Shown here piece after piece: positions 12,112 through 23,168 of a DNA stretch of 64,000 nucleotides. The first letter of the stretch is position 1. Every line of letters begins with the position of its first letter. This stretch comes from Dactylonectria macrodidyma. Lineage: Eukaryota; Ascomycota; Sordariomycetes; Hypocreales; Nectriaceae. Position numbers and translations under genes: made by a program. A model generated the notes under the pieces. That model saw only the letters and a program-made list of their open reading frames with translations. It was not told the origin of the DNA and searched no databases. Location: positions 868,001 through 932,000 of the forward strand of contig JAGMUV010000005.1 in assembly GCA_020744425.1 (NCBI GenBank), given 5' to 3'.

Positions 12112-13735
12112 ATGCCCGCTCTGCAAAGGTCCAACTCATGCACAGACATTGGCTTTACGCTCAGGCAACAGTTCCGCAAGGATAATTTCAGGTTGGCACG
12201 CGTCCTACCTAAAGCTCGTGATGGTACCCCGCGTTCCCTCTAACCAACCTGTTTCACCCTAGACCACATCAACGCGAGATCATTGAGGCTGCTCTAGACG
12301 GCTATGATGTTTATGTCCAAGCCGCCACGTCATTTGGCAAAAGCATTTGCTTTCAGTTGCCGGCTGTTATCGACCAGGGCAGTAAGGAACCATCCCCGCC
12401 ACATCGTGGCGCCCATGCACCGTTCCTTTAACTTAACCCTGCTCTTAGTCACCATTGTGGTATCCCCATTGTTAAGTCTCATGGTAAGATGCCCGCATTG
12501 AAGATGGCTCTTATGCGAGTCTGATATGCTTCTAGATCAACCAAGTGGACGCCCTCAAGGCGTCAGGAATTCAGGCCAGCTCTCTTAATAGCAACACGCC
12601 CTACAGTGAACGAGTTCGCATCGAACGCGATCTAGAAAGTGGTCACCCACTGACAAGGCTCCTTTATGTTACGCCCGAGTTGTGCTCTGGCGCCCGTTTT
12701 CGGCAACGCTTACAACTGATCCACGAGCAAAAAGAGTTGGCCAGGATCGCTATTGACGAGGCCCATTGCATCTCCGAGTGGGGCCATGACTTCCGAAAGG
12801 ATTTCAAGCGCCTTTCTTGGTTTAGGGAGACATTCCCAGATGTCCCCATCATGTGTCTCACTGCGACCGCTAACCCACAGGTTCGGCAGGATGTTTTGTC
12901 AGTTCTGCGTTTGGATGCCACGCCGGAGAAAACTAGGCTCTTCCTCATGAGCCCTCAGCGTGCCAACCTGCACCTAGAAATCCGCTATACTAAAGACGAG
13001 GATGACAGCCGTCTCTCCGACTTCTTAAGGTGGATCCGTGGCGTCTACGACCGCCGGAGAGCCGAAGCACGGAAAGCTGAGTTGGCAAGTGACGGTGAAA
13101 GAATAGAGAGCGTTCCCGGAATCATCTATACCCTTTCCCGAGATGAGTGTGAGTCTCTCTCGGCAGCCCTACGAGATGAAGGAATCGGTGCCCGGCCGTT
13201 CCATGCCAAGCTTCCGAAGGAAGTAAAGGAAGAAACACTTAACCGATGGATACACAACGAACCCGGTTATGATATTATTGTCGCAACGACCGCATTCGGT
13301 ATGGGAATCGACAAGAACAACGTGCGATTTGTGGTGCACTGGCGTATTCCAAAGTCGTTTGAGGGCTACTACCAAGAAGCCGGACGGGCTGGACGGGATG
13401 GAAACGCGAGCTACTGCTTCCTCTACTACAGCCGAGAAGATCTCGAGCGGGTGATGCGTTTGGTACGATCCGATTCCAAAGAAGAATCGAACCAGATTTC
13501 GCGATTGAAGAGCCTTCAAGCTCTCGCAATGTATTGCGAGAATACGGACTCATGTCGGCACGCTGCTATCTGCAAGTACTTTGGTGAAACGACGACGCCC
13601 GACTGCGATTTTGCGTGTGACTGGCACAAAGATGCTCGGGGACTGGAGATGAGATTCATGAGAGGTTTGGCTACTGAGGAGTTTGTAAGCACTCAGGCAA
13701 TGCAGGGTACATATGACGGTTATTACGATGATTAA
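12112..13735 (+). CDS. RecQ-type ATP-dependent DNA helicase, short form
   Basis: Four exons: 12112-12191, 12263-12381, 12449-12483 and 12536-13735, giving 477 aa. Acceptors lie at 12262, 12448 and 12535. RecQ motifs in order are: motif I ATSFGKS (48-54), IVVSPLLSLM, DEAH (152-155), the RecQ-specific loop SEWGHDFR (158-165), LTATA (186-190), TTAFGMGIDK, and motif VI QEAGRAGRDG (358-367). A Cys-rich Zn-binding segment follows (C412, C418, C424, C435, C439). The protein ends soon after, without winged-helix or HRDC domains, so it is a minimal helicase core. Motif I differs from the usual PTGGGKS, and the last Cys pair is C-x3-C rather than C-x2-C. Members unwind 3'-5' in recombination and repair. 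Which RecQ paralogue this is cannot be decided by eye. Confidence 0.88.
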
Positions 13736-14064
13736 GTAAGGAGAGACTATGATATCCCAACTCTACCTTACTTACTTTGGCTGGATGAAGCCTCAGCTGT
13801 TTAATTGCTGATGAATATTCTGATGTCCCAACGCTTCTGCGAGATTCTAGGGAGCCGCCTCACAAGCCCTTGCTAAACTTTATTCATAGATTTACCTCGA
13901 TGTCGAGGTAAACATGGCTTCTTCCTCTCACTAAACGCAACCTTCTTAGGTAGGCCATTGGATCTGGCTGACTTCATTCAAAGTAGAGAAGCATAGGAGA
14001 TTCGATATGTCCCAGTTCATGTCTGTGTCCTATGGCCTTCTATGTCAGCAAGAGTGGTGTTTCT
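13736..14064. other. Intergenic region between convergent genes
   Basis: 329 bp separating the stops of the RecQ-like gene and the Zn2Cys6 regulator. It contains the near-perfect palindrome listed separately. No gene seen. Confidence 0.45.
13891..13912. repeat. 22-bp palindrome downstream of the RecQ-like gene
   Basis: The arms tttacctcga and tcgaggtaaa are perfect inverted repeats separated by 2 bp. The site is 156 bp past the RecQ-like stop codon. In RNA it could form a hairpin only with a few arm pairs opened as loop. Role unknown. Confidence 0.6.
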
Positions 14065-16370
14065 CTAGTATAATTTGCATTTACTAACCCCTGGAAGCAG
14101 GTCAAGAGGGAAAAAGTCAGCCGTCATAGCGTCCATGGTGCCCCCGGTTTCCCGGGGCGTGGCTGCATCCCAAGCTTCCCGGAGCACCGAGACGCAACTG
14201 CGCAAGACTTTGTTAACCGTCTCGTAGACGGCAGGCTTTATAGGCCGCCCGGACTCCATAGCTTGTATCTGGGTCAAGTGGGCTTCGACAAACAGGAGCC
14301 TCTTGAGGCTGGTGTTGCCTCGTGCAATTAAGTGCGCCAGCTGTTCGCGGGTGCACTCTAACGCCTGTATCAAGGGTGCGCGCGCAGCCTTAGCCATCTC
14401 ATCGAGAGCGTCGGCTTTGGATTGGGGCGCGGATTCGTCGTCGAGCTGTGTGACGACTTCTAAGGCTAGGACTAGGGTGGCATCGAAGCTCAGAGAGCAT
14501 TTGAACAGGCCCCTGCCGACGAGCGCGAGCCGGGACATGTCACCCCATTCCGCCAACGACAGACTAAGATTTGCGTCTTTGCCGCTGGATGAAATGACCA
14601 TGGCTGCTTCGACGCAGGACTTGCGAGAGAGGTAGAATCGCGGGTCTGCTCTGGCCCGGAGCATGAAGTCTCGGTGGAGGAACATGGTGAACCGCCGAAT
14701 ATGGATATCCATGATCTTGCGATGGAACTCTGTTGGTCTGAGTTCCGGTCCACCGTTCGTGTCGTTGCCATCGTCCTTGTATGAGTGGAAGAATGCCGCC
14801 ACCTCGCGACAGGCAGCTCGAATCTCGGCGCCTAATGTCAAGGCCCTTTCGTACGACTGCTCTTTTCGAAAATCGTTAAGAAGATGCACAATTTCCATCC
14901 GCAGAGGCAGAGATTTGGCCAACAGAAGCTGCAGAGACGCATCCGTAAACGTACTCATGGGTGCGGGCACGACTTGCGATCCAGACTCGATGTCAGCGTC
15001 GTTGTAGTTCAGGGGCAAGCAGGCATCATAGCCGTCTGGAGACAAGTTTAGTGGCAATGCTAGGTCGAGGCACGACTGAACGGAGAGCTCTAGGACGGTG
15101 GTCCACAGCCTTGCGCGGAGCTCGCGATGGAGGGGAGTGAGTGTTGGAAACAGTTTCGGGTTGCGATGGAGCCCCATGGTGATGGCTATGCGTAGGAGGG
15201 ATCCCGCAGACAGCCATGATGTTCCTCCAGAGCAGTTGAATGTGGTTTGGCGTGCTATAAGGAGAAGACAGAAGGCTTGCAGGCCGTCCAGGTTGTAGGT
15301 CGACTTCTCTGATGGGCCGGTGAGCCACCATTGCGCATTCTGGATCCAGGTCTGTGCAAGTTGGCGAGATTGCTTCAAGTCGGCTTCGCTCGCATGCTTA
15401 TAGAATGTGGTGCCGATGGCAAGGATCAGCGTCAACTTGATGAGGAATACGGTCGGGATCGGCGTCACTGGCTGGAGCTCCCACAACCGATCGTATTCCC
15501 GCCAGAAGGACGGGATGAGGACGATGCGATACAAGGGCTCGAGTGTGCGAAAGTAGCACCGGATGAGCTCATCGCACTTCTCCTTGGGCGGCAGGGTGCC
15601 CGGTATATCGCGGATGGGCTCGTCGAGCTTGGCACCGCCGATGTTCTTCATAGCGAATCTGAGATTGCGAGCCTCGTTGAGGGCTTCGATCAACTCGGCC
15701 TTGGCATCGTTGAAGGACGGCTCGACCTCGACGGGGTGGAACTTGCCCGACACAGGAAACTGCCTCTGGAGTTAGGATCATGGCATATGTTTGAACAGGG
15801 GTTGCAGGGCCGTGCCATTGTTCAACAAGATGGAAGTGTACACAGTACCTTCTCTGCGGTATGTAGCCAGTGAGTTTGGCCAAACAGCTTTGTCTTCTCT
15901 GGAACATTGCGAAGGCGAGGAATGACCGGGGGAATAGACGTTGACGAGGAAGATAACACCAAAGGCGAAGAGGTTCGGGCCTGATTAGCAGGACGGCTCT
16001 CGAATCCCGGCGCTGGGGGTATATCCTTGTTCTTCTGCACCGGAAGTGGTCTATGGGCGATCTGATCTCGGGGATAACTTGCCAACACACGGCCACTCGA
16101 CTGCGACTCCTCGCTCTGTGTCCTCGAGCCGGAGCTCACGGGCATCAACCCGGTCGTCTTGTCCGCCGGACCCGACGCCTTCCTCGCCAATACCTCCGCG
16201 TCACTGCCGTTGCCGTCACGATAGGTGCACTGCATCGGCTCCCGGGCCCGGACGCACCCGGCGCACGGCTGGTCTTGGTTGCAGCGGATCTTGCGGCGCC
16301 GGCACTGCTCGCATGACCGCGCTGGACGCCGGCGACGCCGCTTGGATATCGGACTGGCGGTGGAGGGCAT
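14065..16370 (-). CDS. Zn2Cys6 (Gal4-type) fungal transcription factor
   Basis: Two exons: 16370-15849 and about 15759-14065, giving about 738 aa. The donor is gtactg. The acceptor is gcag at 15760 or ccag six bases earlier, which changes two residues. A basic stretch (KRRRRRPAR) precedes the binuclear cluster C20-x2-C23-x6-C30-x5-C36-x2-C39-x8-C48. A Ser/Pro linker of about 110 residues follows, then a fungal-specific transcription factor region with helices typical of the family (for example HWLHTAEK, LRIAITMGLHRNPKLFP, RARLWTTVLELS). It is divergent to the MFS transporter gene, with 411 bp between the start codons, so it may control that neighbour and itself. The last residues (SKCKLY) overlap a possible donor (gttagt), so the C-terminus is less certain. 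Confidence 0.88.
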
Positions 16371-16781
16371 GCTAGTGGTCTCGGGGCATAGAAAGAAAAG
16401 GAAAAACAAGGAGTTGCAGGCGGACTTGAGGATGGCAAGTCCGTCGGTGATGACGGCTGGGGGCCGTGGTGGATATAAGTTGGTGTGGTAGCACCGAGGT
16501 TTATGACCGAGTTTTGAACTGACAGAATTCAGACCCACCCGTACTATATGTAGAGCGCATGAATGTCTCGCTATTATTGTCAGCATTTTGTGAAGGCCGA
16601 ACTTTTATCGCCGGTGCCGAGATTCCCGGGGCCGGCCTTCAGCCCAAATTTCCTCGTCGATGTGATGGAGGCCATATTTAAAAGAGAAAGATGAATCACA
16701 AATAATTTGGTTCATTACAGATTATTCCATCCATCTAATCACTTCTCTGAACTTGCCATCGAATAGACCAAGTTCACAACC
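16371..16781. promoter_or_regulatory. Shared divergent promoter of the regulator and MFS transporter
   Basis: 411 bp lie between the two start codons. A TATTTAAA box at 16675-16682 lies about 100 bp before the transporter ATG. A cluster of CCG/CGG triplets (16609-16636, including ccggtgccg and cccggggccgg) is the type of sequence bound by Zn2Cys6 dimers. The assignment of the triplets as operator is inference. Confidence 0.4.
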
Positions 16782-18312
16782 ATGTCCACAACTACCCTCG
16801 ACGCCGCTGCCCTCGACGCCGCTACCCTAGAGAGCGGACGTGAACCTCCGACGGGGCTCAACGACAAGACTCAAGATCAAGAACTAAAAGAAGGTGGCGC
16901 CCGAGCTTGGTTGACGGTCGCCGGCTCTTCGGCTGCCCTGTTTGTCACATTCGGCTGGGTCAACTGTATCGGTCTGTTCCAGGCGCAGTATGAGATGGAT
17001 CAACTGAAAGGATACTCAAGCTCGACTGTTTCTTGGATCACCTCAGTTGAGTGTAAGCCAACTACGAAACCTACGACCTATCTGTTGCGCCAACTAACGT
17101 CTCTTCCCAAGTTTTTTGCATGCTCTTCTTCTCACCCGTCGGCGGAAGATTGTTTGACAACTATGGCCCCCGCCTTCCCATCCTCATTGGGTCCTTCATG
17201 CATGTCTTTGGCTTGATGATGCTCAGCATCTCTTCTGAGTACTATCAAATTATGTTGAGCCAGTCCATCTGTTCGGGGATCGGGTCATCCCTCGTCTTTT
17301 CCCCCGCCCTCACTGCTGTAAGTCGTCTCTCAACCTCAAATGTCAAGCAACTGGCCTGTTGACCACTAAGCAAGGCCCAAACCTATTTCCAGAAGAAGCG
17401 AGGCATCGCTCTGGGCCTCGTAGTTGCGGGCTCTTCGATCGGAGGCGTCGTATTTCCGGAAATGGCCCAGCACTTGATCCCCAGCGTCGGGTTCGGCTGG
17501 GCGGTTCGGACGTGCGCGTTCTTGATCATGGGCATGCTGGTCTTTGCCAACCTGGCCATCACGTCCAACTGGGAGCACAAGCCGAAGCCGTTCGCCTTGG
17601 TCAACTATGTCCGACCCGTCGGCGAGCTGAATTTCTGCATTATGGCCGCGTCTTGTTTCTTCCTCTACTGTAAGCAAAAGAGCCGACCGGCAATGGAATC
17701 ATCTCTGACACAATGCAGGGGGCCTGTTTGTACCATTCAACTACATCGTCACCGAGGCAATCCACTACGGGATGAAGGAGTCATTGGCCATCTCACTCGT
17801 TCCGATCCTGAACGGAGCAAGGTATGGATGTCTTTGACTTGCTGTTGTTGTGATAACTCCCCTCTAATATCTTAACTAACAGCTTCTTCGGACGAACGGT
17901 ACCCAACTACGTAGCTGACAAGGTCGGCCGTTTCAACGTCATGATTGTCATGGTATTCGTCTCCGCCATCCTGGTCCTGGGTCTATGGCTCCCCGGCCGC
18001 GGCGACGGCGCCATCATCGCCTTTGCCGTCCTCTTTGGCATCAGCTCTGGCGCCGGCATCGGCCTCGGTCCCGTGCTTATCACCAACATCTCGCCGCCCG
18101 GAGAGCTCGGGTTTCGGATGGGCACCATCATGTCTATCGCGGCCATCGGAACGCTGACCAGCCCTCCCATCGCGGGCGCCATTGTCGCAGACGACGGGGG
18201 CAGCTACAGGTTCGCCGCCGTCTTTGCCGGCGTCAACTTTCTCCTTGCAGGCCTCGGCATCGGCTTGCTGCGCGTGAGACTTGAGGGCTGGAAGATGAGC
18301 GCAAAGATTTAG
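16782..18312 (+). CDS. MFS transporter, monocarboxylate transporter (MCT/SLC16)-like
   Basis: Five exons: 16782-17052, 17112-17317, 17393-17669, 17719-17821 and 17883-18312, giving 428 aa. All junctions keep frame and have gtaag-type or gtatgg donors; introns 1 and 4 show clear ctaac branch points. About 45 polar residues precede twelve hydrophobic segments. The first is [22 protein letters not shown], whose opening GGxRAW is common in fungal MCT-like carriers. [11 protein letters not shown] after helix 2 matches the MFS loop 2-3 signature (G-x3-D-x2-G-x-R). Proteins of this group move monocarboxylates or related anions with protons at the plasma membrane, and the substrate cannot be read from sequence. 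Divergent from a Zn2Cys6 regulator, suggesting local control. Confidence 0.88.
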
Positions 18313-20229
18313 ACGGTTTGAATGTGAATATGTGTGTATTTTTTGAACAATTTTGTTTTAGGGATAGACGGCGGCTGTCAAAGGCGGGGAGATTGTCTAA
18401 GCGAATAGATTCCACTCTTCTTCTTTAAGTAGCCTTTTAGCAGCCATTTCGGCACGAACCTCTTCCTTGTTCTCATCACTCCAGAGCCTTGACATTGCAA
18501 ATCGAAGGACTGGAGTCTGACGGTGCGCTGGAAAGCTAGTCAATAGTAGCAACAAAGAGAGAGGCGATGTTCCTGTGATTGCTGCTAAAGGAATGCCACG
18601 AGTGCCGTGGGTTGAGGATCGAGGGATCAATCCTGCAGATGAGAGCGAGACTTCGGATGCGTCGCATGGGCTAGACACGTGGTGACACAACCAGGGGTAC
18701 GCTGGAGCTTTAAGGAATAGATTTGGGACATCTTTGCGTCCCTTGGCCGATCCCTGGTTGACCCAGCCCTTACAGGTGTATGGCGTTATGTCGAGCAATG
18801 GCCGCTCAGTTGAGTTTGCGGCTGTTTGATGCATCCATAATCACCTGGAGCGTCATTAACTAGGCAAAACTAAATTGAGTTGTCCTGCTAACACGAGTCC
18901 AGGAGTAACCCGTCTGGCTTAGACATATTCTTGGCTTGCGAGTGAGTATCTTTGCCCACGGAAGAGCTTATCCCATGGCAAACCAAGCATTTCTCGGCGG
19001 AAATAGCCTGACTGGAAAGTTTTTTTTGCCTTTTCCATGAAGTCGGTGTATATTAAACCTGGCTCGCAAGGTGATTACGTTTCACGTTGAGAATGCGGCG
19101 CCGGCTTAGCAGGGTGTCCATATCCATCAATTTCCACTAGAATCTGTGCCCAATGATGTCCAAATTCAATTTTAAAAGCAAAATGCGGATTAGAATCGGC
19201 CAGAGTCGGCGTCATGAGCTGGGGGCGTTTCTGGAGTTGTAAGCTGTGATTGATGTGGTACTTTCACCGCACGACCCAACCATAACCCCCCCTTCCCCCC
19301 CCTCTACCAACCAGATATCCATCAACGTACCATACAAACGCTGCGAATTGGGAACTTAAGAAAGGCACGAGGAGGAGCTAAACTATTTACTTACCGTGGT
19401 TCCTTCTCCACGATGCAGCCTTGATAGGAGGAGGAGCCAGGGCCAAAGACGCAGTGCTGGGTCGATGGCAAAGTTAGAAAGTGGAAAGAGCTATGCAAGA
19501 CAAACTTTTCACTCGAGGGACGGGCAACCTCTTTCGATGAGTTTCTAGTATTTAAAGAGTCTCTTCCCCCCCTATTCCTGCTTCTCTTCCTTCCCTTCTC
19601 TCCATCCAAACACACAACCAAATGTTTGGATCCAGACCTTTTGGACTGTCTCTGGTGCCATCTGAGAAGTCACCATCGGCAAGTTCTTCTTGCGACATCC
19701 ATATCGAATGGCCCAATCATATTTGCCAACACCACCACACTACTTATGGTACAGGCAGCCTTTACTTGCATCAAAACTTCCCCAAGCAACCTCTCCTACC
19801 ACCAACCACCCCACAAAGAGACCCATCAACCATGTCTCAAATCACCAGACCTAGCCAATACTTAGCTAGCCTGGGTGTCATGTGGAGAGAGTGAGCTTAA
19901 CGCCTCCTCATGTCCCATTCTTGTTGGGGATGGCTAGCTCCGATGAAGCCTTATGGTTGGTAAACGTGTTGTTCGCCAGCCTTTAGCGCGTCGGAGCATC
20001 AACCCAGGCCCAGGCTCATCGGCTTCAACAGCCTACATCTCTATACCAACCCCCTCCACTTCCCTCGGCCTCAGCCTCTCCAGCAGGCGTTGGTTCTTCC
20101 ATCGCCCGTTGGACAGTCGGCTAGAGAGCCGTGGGTGTCATCAACGCTGGTCAGATGGCACTATGTCCTGTCGGTGGTCGGATGAGAGCAAGCCAAGCCA
20201 CTATCGCTGCATCACGTATTGAGCTTCTT
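18313..20229. other. Intergenic region without a firm gene
   Basis: 1.9 kb. Only one open frame (18397-18834, minus, listed separately) has some protein-like character. The rest shows C-runs near 19285-19310 and short unsupported frames. No RNA gene seen. Confidence 0.4.
18397..18834 (-). CDS. Uncertain 145-aa open frame
   Basis: An uninterrupted ATG-to-TAG frame of 145 codons. The last 40 residues (from FAMSRLWSDENKEEV onward) look like a charged helical C-terminus. The upstream part is Ser/Pro/Leu-rich and may be non-coding, because a splice acceptor-like gactag lies just before the charged part. It could be the last exon of a decayed gene or chance. No family recognised. Confidence 0.2.
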   Translation of the reverse strand: MHQTAANSTERPLLDITPYTCKGWVNQGSAKGRKDVPNLFLKAPAYPWLCHHVSSPCDASEVSLSSAGLIPRSSTHGTRGIPLAAITGTSPLSLLLLLTSFPAHRQTPVLRFAMSRLWSDENKEEVRAEMAAKRLLKEEEWNLFA

Positions 20230-20314
20230 TGCATCTGTTCGGGTGACTTTGGTCAATTTTTTTTGGAGCTTAGTTACCCAGTTGTCGAGTCCTGGCTCTT
20301 TTTGAACCGGCGGC

Positions 20315-20812
20315 TTGAATGACGAAACAGCCAGTGAATATCGATACGAAGGTCATACCCCCTTCGACCAGCTTAGCGATGGCTTGGAGCGCCTCCTGCT
20401 CCGGCATGAAGGTCTATTACTAGACCTTCGAGAGTCTAGACTTTTGAAAATCCTCAACAAATTGAGGACCAGCTCAACAGGCTCAGCAGCCGAGACCGTG
20501 TCAATTTGGCACCACCGAAATTCACGACTATCAGACCAGCCGCCAAACGGCGTTTAGGGATTTCAACCCTTAAGCGCCTTGGCGATCTTCGAGACCGAGG
20601 TGTTCTTAAGACTGCGCCTCTTTAGAGGTAACCGACGATTCAAGAACTGGATCAAAAATGAACGATACTTCTTGAGGCGACTAGCAGCGAAGCCGGCATC
20701 TGAAATATCTCCAGAAGAAATAGCGTTCCTCGAGTCGCTAGCTGATATCAACGAGGGGTGGATGATGCAAGTCATGCGCAACGTGGCCATCATCAACGCG
20801 CAAAAGGACTGA
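20315..20812 (+). pseudogene. Longest copy of the unknown repeated module, broken by a stop
   Basis: One frame runs from an ATG at 20315 to a TGA at 20812, interrupted by a single TAG at 20555-20557. The upstream part is Leu/Arg/Glu-rich (KILNKLR). The downstream part contains FETEVFLRLRLFRGNRRF, then KNWIKNER, and ends in VAIINAQKD. Copy B on the opposite strand keeps the same protein segment without the stop but is truncated elsewhere. Conservation of the protein reading between copies suggests it once encoded a protein. A splice removing the stop (gtgtca to tttag) is conceivable. I do not recognise the family. Confidence 0.4.
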
Positions 20813-21540
20813 CGTTCTGGAAACCGAGGGGTTCCTGCTGGATGGAAGGATGTGGCGGAGGGAGGTTCTATAAGGGAGGAGGGATAAGAGTCTATCTGTA
20901 ACTAGGTCGACCAATCAATCGAGTCCTTCGTTTCATGACAACTCAAGCAATGCAAACACGTGATACAGAAACGCGGCAACGAGGAACGCGGCAGCGCAGA
21001 ACAAAAGTCCGAACAGCGGTTTCAACAGCGCAGATAGGTTGTATAAGGCGACTTATAGTCACCTTAGGCAGCGTCTTTCGTTTTTGATCCAATTCTTGAA
21101 TCGTCGCTTGCCTTTAAAGAGGCCTAGTTTCAAGAAGAACCCAGTCTCGAAGACCGCTGAGGCAACTCGCTTGCTGTCAGACAGTCGCCAGGTGTTGATG
21201 GTCCCCATGTCTCTGAGACCACATTCTGCTGCTGCAGTCTTCATCTTATCGAGGCGACTTGGAGTGCGAAGGAATAACCCTCGCCCTCATCCGTTAGGCT
21301 ACCAACCAGGCTATCCGTCACTTACGCAACTTAGCTGCCAATTGCTTTCCTCAGCGTCCCTTGTGTTCGGCCCATATCGTGAAGCCTCTCCTGCGTTGGG
21401 AAAAACCCAGCACCAGGAAACCTCGGTTTCGAAGGCTGCCAACGCAACCAGTCAACCTGTAACTAGGTGACCAGTGAAGAGGATTAAGTCCTCTGTCATT
21501 CTTGAGAAAACACCATGCGGAAGTAAGCAGCCATTTTGCC

Positions 21541-21623
21541 AGTGGTTGGTTGGTTGTGCGGGATTGGTTGTTCGTTGGGTTGTCGGTTGGTTTGTTCGTT
21601 GGATTGATTGGAAGGTCTGTTGG
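21541..21623. repeat. GTTGG/GTTCGTTGG low-complexity stretch
   Basis: Imperfect short repeats of ggttg and gttcgttgg fill about 80 bp. They separate the two conserved halves of copy C of the repeated module. Confidence 0.6.
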
Positions 21624-22500
21624 AATGCGATGAGGTAACTTGGCCGGATTCGTGATGTTATCGACTGTTTGAAGGTTGGCGAATAGGGACCTTCGATGGC
21701 AGAGGTATCTTTGCGACTCGCTCGCTGTCAGAGAGTCGCTAGGTCTTGATGGTTCTGGTTTCCTTAAGACCACATCCTGCTACTGTAGCCTTCAGCTTGT
21801 TGAGGGTTTCTGTATCCCTGCTAAGCTCAGTATCTAGGTCATATATAGAGAGAGCATAGCGGCTGCCGAAACCCGAGTTGCTAGGAGCGTGGAGTGTGTT
21901 GCGCTGGACGTTCATTGCGGTGTTCGTTGTGGGTCGGTTGGATCGCGAAGAGTTGGTCTCTGATGAGTTGAATTGCGATGTGACTGGATTGTAAAGAGTT
22001 GGAACTGCGACGAGCTTGGAATGCGACGAAGTGAAGCCCTCACGGGGCTTTTATCGCATGACGATTTTGCCTTCCGACATCTAGCCTTTCTGTCTAGCTT
22101 TTCTATCTAGTTTTTCCAGCTGCTTGACGCATCTCAAAGGGTTGAATAGGACAGCAAGGCTTGCATCCTGATGCAGTAGAAACTCTAGTCATTCTGAGTT
22201 GCTGTTGCCTTGGGCTTGGGTTTTGGGCCCTCACACTGTTATTCACTATTAGGGGTTTTTTTTTTTTTTGACTGTTTAACCTCTGGCCCTCCTCTGAGTG
22301 TGCGCTGCCAAGGACCATAACCTCAATACAACCTATCTGATTGACAATGTGTTTGCTTGCGTGTGACGGGGGACTTGATCTTTTTGGTCGAACTTAGTTA
22401 CAGATGGACTGGTCGCGTTGGCAGCCTTCGAAACGGAGGGTTTCCTGGTGCTGGTCAACGCACAGCCCAGACAGTGACGTGCTGGAAACTGAGGCAGGAA

Positions 22501-23168
22501 GGAATAAATTTATGTTGATCTAAGAATTACTGGGTTGTTGGTCTTGGGTATTGCCCCTTTACTGTTTTTCTTACCTAAAAATTCTGGTCTTTTCCCCACC
22601 AGGTTACATCGGTCTCCTTTACAGGTGCTATTCAAGGAGGCATCTTACAGCGCTTGGAAATGGGACTGAGATAACTCTGTTTGGAAAGAAAAGCCTGCGC
22701 TAGGAAAAACAGTAAAGGCTAGATACTTAAGTTGAGAATTTTAGTAACTTAGAGTTTACTACAGGCTTTTGCTTTATTACGAGTGTTCTCCTGTTCTGAG
22801 AATCTAACAACTATTACAGGTGCTATGCAAGCTCTATCTAACTAATGTACACGTTCACTAGGGTTGCCAAGTGGGGTCCCCCTTAACCACTGGGCTCAGC
22901 AGCTGGTGAAGGGGTGGGGGACCGAGTGATACCAATTTGAAGATGCTTCAATGGAAACATGTCATAATTGAACGTGCTTCGCTTCTATCCTTTCTCATTT
23001 GTAATGTCAATCCCCGTTTTGGTGCTGCGAGTAGTTCCTGCAGACTCCGCAGTGTATGTTTCTGCTTGCAGACCGTATCACCCCAAGACAGCTCAACTCA
23101 TGATTGCCAAGCCGTACGTAGCACCATCCCAGGGTACTCCGACACAATTTAACCTTAGGAATGACCCA
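22501..23168. other. Intergenic region
   Basis: 668 bp after the repeat cluster, rather AT-rich between 22660 and 22850. It holds the 3' side of the minus-strand DUF2470 gene. No gene seen. Confidence 0.4.

Larger units (their letters stand above)
20230..22500. repeat. Cluster of partial direct and inverted copies of an unknown gene module
   Basis: At least four diverged copies of the same sequence lie here in orientations +, -, -, +. Copy A (+, 20230-20860) is the longest. Copy B (-, 21050-21260) carries the same FET...RRFKNWIKNER segment. Copy C (-, 21365-21803) carries an LNKLK...RLSDSERV part and an FETE-like part split by a GTTGG-rich stretch. Copy D (+, 22340-22500) keeps the upstream leader (gactt...cttagttac), the FETEGFLVLV start and the INAQ-like end, with the middle deleted. 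Similarity extends outside the open frames, so whole genomic segments were duplicated. Confidence 0.7.
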
